Positions 1-9,000 of a DNA stretch of 64,000 bases are shown here, one piece after another. The notes below the pieces were generated by a model, which was not told the DNA's origin, did no database searches, and was given only the letters and a program-made list of their open reading frames with translations. A program made the position numbers and the translations under genes. Each line of letters opens with the position of its first letter. Positions within the stretch are counted from its first letter, which is position 1. Source of the stretch: Pseudomonas peradeniyensis (lineage in GTDB: Bacteria; Pseudomonadota; Gammaproteobacteria; Pseudomonadales; Pseudomonadaceae); the NCBI RefSeq assembly GCF_014268935.2, contig NZ_JABWRJ020000005.1, forward strand, positions 62,001 to 126,000. The letters run 5' to 3'.

Positions 1-203
1 ATCATGCCAGCGTAGGCGCCGCGCAGCAGTCCGACCTGGGCGTAGCTGAGGCCGAAGGCGACCTGCCACAGTGGCAGCAACACGTAGATGACATCCGTCA
101 GGCCGTCATGTACGCCATGGGCGAGGCTGGCGGCGGCGAGGGCCTTGCGCCGAGGCGATGGCGGGGCGTCGTGCAGTGGAACGCTGGAAATGTCCTGAGG
201 CAT
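1..203 (-). CDS. MFS transporter, N-terminal part (runs off the window)
   Basis: The reading frame opens at an ATG (201-203) on the minus strand and leaves the window at position 1, so only about the first 67 residues are visible. They contain a short polar N-terminus, then HGVHDGLTDVIYVLLPLWQ, then FGLSYAQVGLLRGAYAG. This resembles the first two transmembrane segments of fosmidomycin-resistance-like major facilitator transporters. The substrate cannot be read from this part. The gene lies downstream of the MscS-type channel on the same strand, but a strong terminator separates them, so it is probably transcribed on its own. Confidence 0.7.
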   Translation of the reverse strand, partial: MPQDISSVPLHDAPPSPRRKALAAASLAHGVHDGLTDVIYVLLPLWQVAFGLSYAQVGLLRGAYAGM

Positions 204-333
204 GGCTCGCTCACGCAGGCTGTGGCAGGCGTCTGTCGAGCGTCAGGGATGGGCGTGGCGAGTGGGCCGTCGATCTTCCGTGATGACGTCGTCCTGGATG
301 GCCCTAGGGTAGTGCGCCTTGGGGGCGCAATGC

Positions 334-359
334 AAAGGGGGCACCCGTTCGGGTACCCC
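334..359 (-). terminator. Rho-independent terminator after the MscS-type gene
   Basis: On the minus strand a 10-bp stem (350-359 with 338-347, one G-U pair) has a two-base loop and runs into CTTTTGC. It lies just after the stop codon of the mechanosensitive channel gene. Confidence 0.75.
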
Positions 360-369
360 GATTGGACGG

Positions 370-1671
370 TCAGGCCTCGCTCAATGCGTCCAGGCTGCGT
401 GGCTGGGTCTGAGGCAGCGGCCTGGCCGCCAGCCCCACCCGCATATCATTGCCACTCGGTTGCTGGTACAGGCTCAGCCCGAACTCCGGCAGCACTGCCA
501 GCAGATAGTCGAAGATATCGCCCTGGATGCGCTCGTACTCGGCCCACACCGTGGTGGTGGTGAAGCAGTAGATCTCCAGCGGCACGCCTTCGGCGGTGGT
601 CTGCATCTGGCGGACCATGCAGGTCATGTTCGGGTGCACGTTGGGGTGGTTCTTCAGGTAGGCCAGGGCGAAGGCGCGGAAAGTGCCGATGTTGGTCAGC
701 TGGCGGCGGTTGGCCGAAAGCTCCGCCACCGGGCCCAGGGACTCGTTCCAGTGATGCAGTTCCTGGCGCTTCTGCGCCAGGTAGTCACCCAGCAGGCGTA
801 CCTGGCCCAGGCGCTGTTCTTCGTCCGGGCTGAGGAAGCGCACGCCGGCGGCGTCGATGAACAGGCTGCGCTTGATCCGACGCCCGCCGGACTGCTGCAT
901 GCCGCGGTAGTTGCGGAACGACTCGCTCATCAGGCGCCAGGTGGGGATCGAGACGATGGTCTTGTCGAAATTCTGCACCTTGACCGTGTGCAGGGTGATG
1001 TCCACCACGTCGCCGTCGGCGCCGGCCTGGGGCATCTCGATCCAGTCACCGACGTGCAGCATGTCGTTGCTGGTCAGCTGCACGCTGGCGACGAACGACA
1101 GCAGGGTGTCCTTGTACACCAACAGCAGCACCGCCGACATGGCGCCCAGACCCGACAGCAGCAGCAGCGGCGAGCGGTCGATCAAGGTGGCGACGATGAC
1201 GATGGCGGCGAAGATCCACAGCATCATCTTGGCCAGCTGCATGTAGCCCTTGATCGAGCGGGTGCGGGCGTGCTCGCTGCGGGCGTAGATGTCCAGCAGC
1301 GCGTCGAGCAGGCAGGACAGGGCGCGGGTCATGAACAGCAAGGTCACCGCCAGGGCGACGTTGCCGAGGAAGTGCTGGGTGGTGGTCGACAGCTCCGGCA
1401 CCAGCTTCAGGCCGAACTGCACCACCAGCGACGGGGTGGTCTGCGCCAGGCGGTGGAACACCTTGTTATGGCGCAGGTCGTCCAGCCACCTGAGTGCCTG
1501 TTGGCGGCCGAGCAGGCGGGTGGAGTGCAGGATCAGGAAGCGTGCGAGGCGGCCGACCAGCAGCGAGACCAGCAGCAGCACGATCAGGCCGAGGGCGGCG
1601 TGCAGCAGCGGGTGTTGGTCGAGCGTGCCCCAGAGGTCGAGGGCGTCGCGCCAGAAGCGTTGGATGTCCAT
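370..1671 (-). CDS. MscS-family mechanosensitive ion channel, YbdG type
   Basis: The 433-residue inner-membrane protein probably opens under membrane tension during hypo-osmotic shock. Hydrophobic segments lie near residues 25-45, 100-120 and 150-190. They are followed by the MscS pore and beta-domain signature, seen as LLLLSGLGAMSAVLLLVYKD and then LTSNDMLHVGDWIEMP, and by a soluble C-terminal domain with SIPTWRLMSESFRNYRGM. The length and the large insertion in the C-terminal half fit the YbdG/MscM branch (E. coli YbdG is about 415 residues) and not the 286-residue MscS. The gene is divergent from the DEAD-box helicase gene and ends at a strong terminator. The family is secure; the YbdG branch is likely. 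Confidence 0.88.
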   Translation of the reverse strand: MDIQRFWRDALDLWGTLDQHPLLHAALGLIVLLLVSLLVGRLARFLILHSTRLLGRQQALRWLDDLRHNKVFHRLAQTTPSLVVQFGLKLVPELSTTTQHFLGNVALAVTLLFMTRALSCLLDALLDIYARSEHARTRSIKGYMQLAKMMLWIFAAIVIVATLIDRSPLLLLSGLGAMSAVLLLVYKDTLLSFVASVQLTSNDMLHVGDWIEMPQAGADGDVVDITLHTVKVQNFDKTIVSIPTWRLMSESFRNYRGMQQSGGRRIKRSLFIDAAGVRFLSPDEEQRLGQVRLLGDYLAQKRQELHHWNESLGPVAELSANRRQLTNIGTFRAFALAYLKNHPNVHPNMTCMVRQMQTTAEGVPLEIYCFTTTTVWAEYERIQGDIFDYLLAVLPEFGLSLYQQPSGNDMRVGLAARPLPQTQPRSLDALSEA

Positions 1672-1813
1672 GGGCGTGGAAGCGGTCTGTGTTGCGGTAT
1701 GAAGGGTTATTAGAGCGTGGATCGGCGCAAAGTTGCCAAAAGAAATTCGGTTCTGGCCACGGAAAACGTTACCCTATGCAACTGAATTTTTCGCACTTGC
1801 CCGAGGTTACCCC

Positions 1814-3139
1814 GTGTTTTCCCAATTCGCCCTGCACGAACGCCTGCTCAAAGCCGTGGCCGAGCTGAAATTTGTCGAGCCGACGCCGGTGCAGGCAGCG
1901 GCCATTCCCCTGGCCCTGCAAGGGCGTGACCTGCGGGTGACGGCGCAGACCGGCAGCGGCAAGACCGCCGCCTTCGTGCTGCCGCTGCTCAACCGCCTGG
2001 TCGATCGCAGTGGCCCGAGCGTGGAGATCCGGGCGCTGATCCTGCTGCCGACCCGCGAGCTGGCCCAGCAGACCCTCAAGCAGGTGAAACTGTTCTCGCA
2101 GTTCACCTACATCAAGTCGGGGCTGGTCACCGGCGGTGAAGACTTCAAGGAACAGGCCGCCATGCTGCGCAAGGTGCCGGATGTGCTGATCGGCACCCCC
2201 GGCCGCCTGCTCGAGCAGCTCAATGCCGGCAACCTGGACCTGTCGCATGTGGAAGTGCTGATCCTCGACGAAGCCGACCGCATGCTCGACATGGGCTTTG
2301 CCGAAGACATGGAGCGCCTGTGCAAGGAGTGCGAGAACCGCAAGCAGACCCTGCTGTTCTCGGCCACCACGGGCGGTGCGGCCCTGCGCGACATCATCGG
2401 TAAAGTGCTCAAGGATCCTGAGCACCTGATGCTCAACAGTGTCTCGCAACTTGCCGAAGGCACCCGTCAGCAGATCATCACCGCCGACCACGACCAGCAT
2501 AAAGAGCAGATCGTGCAGTGGCTGCTGGCCAACGAGACCTACCAGAAGGCAATCATCTTCACCAACACCCGTGCCCTGGCCGACCGTATCTACGGCCATC
2601 TGGTGGCCAAGGAGGTCAAGGCTTTCGTCCTGCACGGCGAGAAGGACCAGAAGGACCGCAAGCTGGCCATCGACCGCTTCAAGGATGGCGGCTCCAAGGT
2701 CCTGGTGGCCACCGATGTCGCCGCCCGCGGTTTGGACATCGACGGCCTGGACCTGGTGATCAACTTCGACATGCCACGCAGCGGTGACGAGTACGTGCAC
2801 CGTATCGGCCGCACCGGCCGTGCCGGTGGCGAAGGCCTGGCGATCTCGCTGATCACCCACAACGACTGGAACCTGATGTCGAGCATTGAGCGCTACCTCA
2901 AGCAGCAGTTCGAGCGCCGCGTCATCAAGGAGGTCAAGGGCACCTACAGCGGGCCGAAGAAGGTCAAGGCCTCGGGCAAGGCAGCCGGCAGCAAGAAGAA
3001 AAAGGGCGATAAGAAGTCGGGTGCCGACAAGAAGGGCGCCGTCAAGAAAAAGCCTACCGCCAAGCCGAAGGCCAATGCGCCTCTGGCCAGCTCCGACGGC
3101 CTGGCACCGCTGAAAAAGCGCAAGCCGGCGGCTGAGTAA
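1814..3139 (+). CDS. DEAD-box ATP-dependent RNA helicase
   Basis: A 441-residue RNA helicase. The GTG at 1814 was chosen because GAGG at 1803-1806 lies 7 bases upstream and the family N-terminus begins FSQFALHERLL; the open frame continues further upstream without homology. Motifs appear in order: the Q motif EPTPVQAAAIP, Walker A AQTGSGKT (44-51), PTRELAQQ, TPGRLLEQ, DEAD (152-155), SAT, TDVAARGLDID and HRIGRTGRAG. The last 60 or so residues are rich in Lys, Ala and Gly and probably bind RNA. Proteins of this length and tail are the SrmB/RhlE-like helicases of Pseudomonas, which remodel rRNA or mRNA in the cold. The subfamily is not certain. Confidence 0.93.
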   Translation: MFSQFALHERLLKAVAELKFVEPTPVQAAAIPLALQGRDLRVTAQTGSGKTAAFVLPLLNRLVDRSGPSVEIRALILLPTRELAQQTLKQVKLFSQFTYIKSGLVTGGEDFKEQAAMLRKVPDVLIGTPGRLLEQLNAGNLDLSHVEVLILDEADRMLDMGFAEDMERLCKECENRKQTLLFSATTGGAALRDIIGKVLKDPEHLMLNSVSQLAEGTRQQIITADHDQHKEQIVQWLLANETYQKAIIFTNTRALADRIYGHLVAKEVKAFVLHGEKDQKDRKLAIDRFKDGGSKVLVATDVAARGLDIDGLDLVINFDMPRSGDEYVHRIGRTGRAGGEGLAISLITHNDWNLMSSIERYLKQQFERRVIKEVKGTYSGPKKVKASGKAAGSKKKKGDKKSGADKKGAVKKKPTAKPKANAPLASSDGLAPLKKRKPAAE

Positions 3140-3156
3140 GCGCGTCTGGCAATGAG

Positions 3157-3179
3157 CCCGCCACTGCAACGGTGGCGGG
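3157..3179 (+). terminator. Hairpin terminator after the helicase gene
   Basis: CCCGCCAC (3157-3164) pairs with GTGGCGGG (3172-3179) around a 7-base loop, starting 17 bases after the helicase stop. The following T tract is weak (TTGCTTCACCTCTTT). Confidence 0.55.
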
Positions 3180-3297
3180 TTGCTTCACCTCTTTCCCCAG
3201 GGCGCGTAGCCCGTTTCCCAAACCGTATTCCAGCCCGGGCATTTTGCCGCCCGACCGCCACACTCCTCTGGCATCTGCAGTCAAGGAGGAGTAGCGT

Positions 3298-3606
3298 ATG
3301 TACAGCTGTAAATACGATTGTCCCGTGCGATTTGAATGGGACGAGGAAAAGAACCTGCTCAACATCCGCAAGCACGGTATCGACTTCAACGACGTGCCCG
3401 AGATGTTCCGCCAGCCGATGCTGGCGTTGCGGGATGAGCGATTCGAGTACCCGGAGGCACGCTGGATCGGCATGGGCTGGATCAATGCCTGGGTCAGCGT
3501 GGTCGCCTACACCGAACGGCAGGGTGATGTGATCCGCATCATTTCCGCCAGAAGAGCCACTCGACGTGAGGTAATGCGCTATGTCGAAACCGTCCAGAAG
3601 CTGTGA
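3298..3606 (+). CDS. brnT: BrnT-family ribonuclease toxin
   Basis: The 102-residue product has the BrnT core: FEWDEEKNLLNIRKHGIDF near the N-terminus, then FRQPMLALRDERF, then GDVIRIISARRATRREVMRY. BrnT is a RelE-fold mRNA interferase that inhibits translation and is neutralised by BrnA. AGGAGG lies just upstream of the ATG. The antitoxin gene begins inside this gene, with a 26-base overlap, so the two are translated together. BrnT/BrnA operons are usually autorepressed by the BrnA-containing complex; no operator could be assigned here. The His, Arg and Lys residues of the core are present, so the toxin looks intact. Confidence 0.88.
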   Translation: MYSCKYDCPVRFEWDEEKNLLNIRKHGIDFNDVPEMFRQPMLALRDERFEYPEARWIGMGWINAWVSVVAYTERQGDVIRIISARRATRREVMRYVETVQKL

Positions 3607-3817
3607 GCAAGACCAAGCCCCGGTCGATACCTCGGACATCCCCGAACTCGACGACGACTTCTTCCGTCGCGCCGAGCTGCGGGTGCCGGCCAAGCAGACG
3701 GTGACCATCCGCCTGGATGCCGACGTACTGGCCTGGTTCAAGGAGCAGGGCAGCGGCTACCAGACCCGCATCAACCAGTTGCTTCGCCAGTACATGCAGG
3801 CCCAGCAGCGGCGCTGA
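3581..3817 (+). CDS. brnA: BrnA-family antitoxin
   Basis: A 78-residue partner of BrnT. The N-terminal half is acidic and disordered (DTSDIPELDDDFFRRAEL). The C-terminal half is a ribbon-helix-helix DNA-binding segment: KQTVTIRLDADVLAWFKEQG, then GYQTRINQLLRQYM. The order toxin first, antitoxin second and overlapping, is typical of brnTA. The antitoxin should bind BrnT and repress the shared promoter. No stop codon or frameshift interrupts it. Confidence 0.88.
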   Translation: MSKPSRSCEQDQAPVDTSDIPELDDDFFRRAELRVPAKQTVTIRLDADVLAWFKEQGSGYQTRINQLLRQYMQAQQRR

Positions 3818-3828
3818 TCCAGGCGCGG

Positions 3829-4098
3829 TCAGGTTTTCCTTTCCGCTTCTTTAAGTTCCTGGATGCGCTTGTCGATCAACTGGCATTTGTCCGGCAGGTC
3901 CTTGCTCGCCGTTCCGAGCTCCATGTGCTGGAGCTCGTCGTTGATCTCCTTGGCCTTGCGCGGGTTCTGCTCGGTCAGTTGGCTGACCAGCCCGGCCAGT
4001 TCTTCTCTTTTCTGCGTGGCCTCTTCCGGTGTGCAGGCCCAGATGGGCTGAGCGCAGAGCAGGGTGGCCGCGCAAATAAGGCATGGCAACGTCTTCAT
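3829..4098 (-). CDS. Small exported protein of unknown function
   Basis: An 89-residue protein with a clear signal peptide (MKTLPCLICAATLLCAQPIWA) and probable cleavage before the Cys at residue 22. The -3 to -1 residues I-W-A do not make a good lipobox, so a soluble periplasmic protein is more likely than a lipoprotein. The mature part is a charged, probably helical segment of about 65 residues with a second Cys near DKCQLIDKRI, so one disulfide is possible. It converges on brnA and is divergent from the two-partner secretion genes. I do not recognise a functional family. Confidence 0.72.
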   Translation of the reverse strand: MKTLPCLICAATLLCAQPIWACTPEEATQKREELAGLVSQLTEQNPRKAKEINDELQHMELGTASKDLPDKCQLIDKRIQELKEAERKT

Positions 4099-4221
4099 CC
4101 CTCGACTCCCTGGTTACCAGTGGATTCAGTCCGGTGGAGGCGCCGGGCTGCCTGGAAGTTCAGTCGAGGTGATTGCTGGAAGGGTTCCTTGAAGGTTTCA
4201 CGGTTTTTTGGCGATATTAAT

Positions 4222-4250
4222 TTGACGTCATAATGATGGCAAAATAATAT
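4222..4250 (+). promoter_or_regulatory. Probable sigma-70 promoter of the cdiBA genes
   Basis: TTGACG (4222-4227) and TAATAT (4245-4250) are separated by exactly 17 bases, 32 bp before the TpsB start codon. The surroundings are AT-rich compared with neighbouring genes. Confidence 0.65.
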
Positions 4251-4282
4251 CTCGCGCTCTTTTTCCGTGGTCCAGGGACTGG

Positions 4283-5995
4283 ATGATGTCTATGCGTTTT
4301 CACCGGGGGCGAGCTTGCGTACTTGTCGCCTTGTTGGCCTGTACGACCATGGGTACGGCCCGTGCTGCCTCGCCTGGCGACCAGGACCTGATCCGCGACC
4401 GCCAGGACCGCCTGCTCGAAGAGCAGCAGCGCCGTCTCGAAGAGCTGCGCAACCTGCCCGGCAAGGCCGCCGAATCCGCTGAAGCGCAACAGGCGACCGA
4501 CAGCCGCTGCTTCACCATCCACACCATCGAGCTCAAGGGCGCCGACAGCCTGTCCGCCGCCGACCGCGACAGCCTGCTCAAGCCCTTTATCGACCAGTGC
4601 CTGGGCGTCACCCAGCTCAATGCCTTGCTCAAGGCCATCACCGACCATTACCTGGGCCGCGGCCTGGTCACCAGCCGCGCCTACCTGCCGCAGCAGGACC
4701 TGTCCTCGGGCCACCTGCAGGTGCTGGTGGTGGAAGGGCGCCTGGAAGGGCTGCGCCCGGACCCGGCCAGCGGCCTGAGCGAGCGTGAGCTGGCCATGGT
4801 TTTCCCCGGCAAAGTCGAACAGCGCCTGAACCTGCGCGAAGTCGAACAGATGGTCGACCAGCTCAACCGCCTGCCGTCGAACAAGGCGCAGATGGAGCTG
4901 ACCCCGGGCAAGGCCGTCGGCGGCAGCGAAGTGCTGGTGCGCAACACCCAACAGAAACCCTGGCGCGCCTCGCTGTCGCGCAACAACGAAGGCCAGCGCA
5001 GCACCGGCGAGCAGATGCTCAACCTCGGCCTGGAATGGGACAGCCCGCTGGGCCTGGCCGACCAGCTGATGCTGCGCGGTGGCCACGACGTGGTCAGCGA
5101 CCATACCCAGGGTTCGAAGAACGGCGTGCTGTATTACAACCTGCCGTGGGGCTGGTGGAACTTCACCTACAGCTACAGCGAGAGCGAATACCGCTCCCTG
5201 GCCCAGGCCAACGGTTTTGCCTTCAAGCAGACCGGCGACAGCCAGAACCACCAACTGCGCGCCGAGCGCGTGGTGCACCGCGATGCCACCAGCAAGACTT
5301 CGCTGAATGTCGGCATGGCCCACCTGCGCACCAACAACTACATCGAGGACAGCCGCCTGGAAGGCAGCAGCAACCGCCTGAGCGAGGCGCAGTTCGGCAT
5401 CAACCATGGCCGGCGCCTGGGCAATGCCTTCGTCAACCTCGATCTGGGCACCCAGGAAGGCATCGGCGCCTTTGACGCCCAGGACAATGGCCATCCACGC
5501 CCGGGCCAGCCGGTGGCGCGCTACCGCAAGTACAGCGCCACGCTCAGCTATGTGCAGGGTTTCGAGGTGTTCGGCGAGCGGCTGAGCTTCAGCAGCCTGG
5601 CCACCGGCCAGCGCAGCGAGGACGTGCTGTTCAGCCCGCAGCGCATCAGCCTCGGCGGGCTGTCGTCGGTGCGCGGGCTGAAGGACCAGTCGTTGTCCGG
5701 CGACAGCGGCGGCTACTGGCGCAACGACCTGCGCTGGACCCGCCCGGTGAGCTGGCCGGTGCTGCAGCCGCTGGTGGCCGAGTACGGCCTGGGCCTGGGC
5801 TACGACCTCGGGGTGATCCGCAACGAACGCTACAACGGCCAGTACCACGGCCGTGCCAGCAGCCACTCGCTGGAGCTGTTCGCCCGCGGCCAACATATGG
5901 CTGCCAGCGTGACCTTCGCCCACAGCCTGGAACGCCCTGACGTGCTGACCGAAAAGGAACGCCCGGTGTATTTGCGCCTGGACTTCTTCATCTGA
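4283..5995 (+). CDS. cdiB: TpsB/CdiB outer-membrane transporter (ShlB/FhaC/HecB family)
   Basis: A 570-residue Omp85-superfamily protein that exports the giant exoprotein encoded next to it across the outer membrane. A signal peptide ends near ALLACTTMGTARA. A basic, Gln-rich linker helix follows (about 35-70), with many QDR and EEQQRR residues. Two POTRA domains come next, the first starting CFTIHTIELKG near residue 74. The rest is the 16-strand barrel, with the conserved barrel-loop motif VRG at 463-465 in SSVRGLKDQ, and a C-terminal Phe preceding Ile (LDFFI), close to the usual terminal aromatic. Only 23 bases separate it from the exoprotein gene, so both form one operon behind the 4222 promoter. 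Confidence 0.93.
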   Translation: MMSMRFHRGRACVLVALLACTTMGTARAASPGDQDLIRDRQDRLLEEQQRRLEELRNLPGKAAESAEAQQATDSRCFTIHTIELKGADSLSAADRDSLLKPFIDQCLGVTQLNALLKAITDHYLGRGLVTSRAYLPQQDLSSGHLQVLVVEGRLEGLRPDPASGLSERELAMVFPGKVEQRLNLREVEQMVDQLNRLPSNKAQMELTPGKAVGGSEVLVRNTQQKPWRASLSRNNEGQRSTGEQMLNLGLEWDSPLGLADQLMLRGGHDVVSDHTQGSKNGVLYYNLPWGWWNFTYSYSESEYRSLAQANGFAFKQTGDSQNHQLRAERVVHRDATSKTSLNVGMAHLRTNNYIEDSRLEGSSNRLSEAQFGINHGRRLGNAFVNLDLGTQEGIGAFDAQDNGHPRPGQPVARYRKYSATLSYVQGFEVFGERLSFSSLATGQRSEDVLFSPQRISLGGLSSVRGLKDQSLSGDSGGYWRNDLRWTRPVSWPVLQPLVAEYGLGLGYDLGVIRNERYNGQYHGRASSHSLELFARGQHMAASVTFAHSLERPDVLTEKERPVYLRLDFFI

Positions 5996-6018
5996 TCCCC
6001 TGACTCACGAGACCTGAC

Positions 6019-9000
6019 ATGGACGTCCGCCTGTTTGCCTTCCTGGCCCGCCAACGCTCGGCCGAAATACAGCCCCGTGAGCACTTCTGCGGGCTGCCCA
6101 AGCGTGGCCTGGCCTTCCTGCTGGCCAATGCCATGTTCTGGCAGCCGCTGTGGGCACAGGCCGCCGAAGGCGTGGTGGTCAGCGGGCCGGGCACCAGCCT
6201 GGGCCAGGCGGGCAACGGCGTGCCGATCGTCAACATTGCCGCGCCCAACGGCAGCGGGCTGTCGCACAACCAGTTCAGCGACTACAACGTCGGCCAGCAG
6301 GGGCTGATCCTCAACAACGCCACCGACCGCACCCAGGCCACGCAGCTGGGCGGGATCATTCTCGGCAACGCGAACCTGAAAGGCCAGGCGGCCAGCATCA
6401 TCCTCAACGAGGTCAACGGCGCCAACGCCAGCCAGTTGCGTGGCTATACCGAGGTGGCCGGGCGAGGGGCGCATGTCATCGTCGCCAACCCCCACGGCAT
6501 CACCTGCGATGGCTGCGGCTTCATCAACACGCCACAGGCCACGCTCAGCACCGGCAAGCCGGTGATCGAGGGCGGCCAGCTGACCCGTTACCAGGTCGAC
6601 CAGGGCCACATCGCCATCGAAGGGGCGGGGATCAACGCCAGCAACGTCGACAGCTTCGAGCTGATTGCCCGCAGTACCAAGATCAACGCTGAGATCCAGG
6701 CCCGCAACCTGGCCATCGTTGCCGGGCGTAACGATGTCGATGCCCGCACCCTGGCGGCCACTGCGCGTGCTGACGACGGCAGCGCCAAGCCGAGCCTGGC
6801 GATCGACTCCAGCGCGCTGGGCGGCATGTATGCTGGCGCGGTCAGGCTGGTGGGCACCGAGGCCGGTGTCGGTGTGCGCCTTGATGGGCGGATGATTGCC
6901 AGCGGTGGCGATATCCAGCTCGATGCCAATGGCCAGTTGCGCATGGCCCAGACCAGCGCCGGCGGCGATGTGCGCATCCGGGCGACCGGTATCGATGCGC
7001 AGGGGCCGGTACATGCCGGCAAGCAACTGCAGGTGGAAAGCCGTGGTGACCTGGTTAACCGCCAGGGGCTGACTGCGGCGGGTTCGGTGCAACTGGACGC
7101 AGCTGGCCAGCTGAGCAACCTCGCGGGCATCCAGGCCGGCATCCAGGCCGATGGCAGCCGCGCGGCCGACGCCGACCTGAAGATCAACGCCGGTGCCGTG
7201 GACAACCGCAACCAACGCCTGATCGCCAGCGGTGACCTGACGCTGTCCACGGGTGGCCGCCTGGATAACCAGGGCGGCAGCCTCAGCGCCGGGCGCCATG
7301 TCGACATCAACGCCGCAACGCTGGATAACCGCCAGCAGGGCAAGGTTGTCGCGGACGGGCGCATGACCCTGGCCGGTGGGCAACTGCTTAACAGCGACCG
7401 TGGCCAGATCACCAGCCAAGGCGCGTTGAACGCCACTTGGGCGCATCTCGACAACCAGGCCGGTGAATTGTCCAGCCTTGATGCCCTGGCGCTGAACCTT
7501 GGCAGCCTGGACAACCGCAATGGCAAGGTCCTGGCCAACCGGGGCATCAGCGTCACCAGTCAGGGCCTGGTCGACAACCGGACCGGCCGGATCGCCAGCC
7601 AGACCTCCCTCAACCTGACTGCCCAGGCCCTGAACAACGGTCAGGGCGGCCATATCAGCGGCAACCAGGCGGTCACGGTCAACGTCGGTCGGCTCGACCA
7701 GCAAGGTGGCCACCTGAGCAGCGTCACCGAGCTGACCCTGGACCTGAATCATGGCCGGCTGGACAACCGCGACGGCGAGATCGTCGCCAACCAGCTGCGT
7801 CTACGGCAGATGGCCGATATCGACAACCAGCGTGGCGAGATCTTCAGCAAGGACGCCTTCAGCCTGACGGGCCGCCGTCTCGACAATACGGGTGGCAAGT
7901 TCTACAGCGAGCAGGCCCTGACCGTGCGTCTCGATCAGTTGCTCGACAACCTGGATGGCCTGGTCTCGGCCGAGGGCCTGGATATCCAGGCCCTGGCGTT
8001 GCACAACCAGGGCGGCGTAGTTACCAGCAAGTCCGGCCTGGTGTTGACCACCCGCGCAGCCATCGACAACCAGCACGGTGAGATCTCCAGCACCGGCCAC
8101 GGCCAGGTAAAGGCAGGCAGCCTCGACAACCGTGAGGGTATGGTCACGGGTGGGGCGCTGGAACTGGTGGTCGCCCAGGCGCTGGACAATCGCCAAGGCG
8201 TGCTGGCCACCGGCAAGGCAATGACGCTGAACGCCGCCAGCCTCGACAACCGCGAGCAGGGCAAGCTGCTCAGCGATGGCACGCTGACCGCCAAGGTCAC
8301 CGGCCTGCTGGACAACCAGGCCAAGGGCCTGGTGAATGGCCAGGGTGCTACTGATATCGACGCGGGGCAGTTGGACAACCGTGGCGGCCGGGTGCAGGGC
8401 AAGGACCTGCTGACCCTGCATGGCCAGCATTGGGACAACCGCGGCGGCAAGATCGAGGGCGATGGCGCGATGACGCTGACCATCGACCACCTCGACAACC
8501 GCGACCAGGGCCTGGTCAGCGGCCAGGCCGGGGTGCGCTTCAATGGCACCGAACTGCTTAACCAGCTCGGCATCTTCGGCGCGAAGGGCAACCTGGACCT
8601 GGTCGCTGCGCACCTGGACAACAGCGGTGGCAGCCTGACCAGCGGCGGCGATCTTGATGGGCAGGTCACGCGCCTGGAACAGCTCGGCGGCAAGCTGTCC
8701 GCCGACGGCAAGCTGACCCTCAAGGGCAGTTCGCTGGTCAACCGCCAGGGTGCCGTGCTGGGCGCAGGGCAAGGCATGCGCTTGACCGTGGACAACGTCG
8801 ACAATCGTGGCGGCGAGCTGTCCGCAGCCAAGGCGTTGAGCTTGACCGGCCAGCGCCTGGACAACACCGGCGGCCAGGTCCTGGCCGAAACCGACCTGGC
8901 GCTGACGGTGGCCGAAGTCATCAACCAGGCCCAGGGCCTGCTGCGCGGCAAGGGCCAACTGACTCTCGACGGCCAGACCCTGGACAACCGCGACGGGCGT

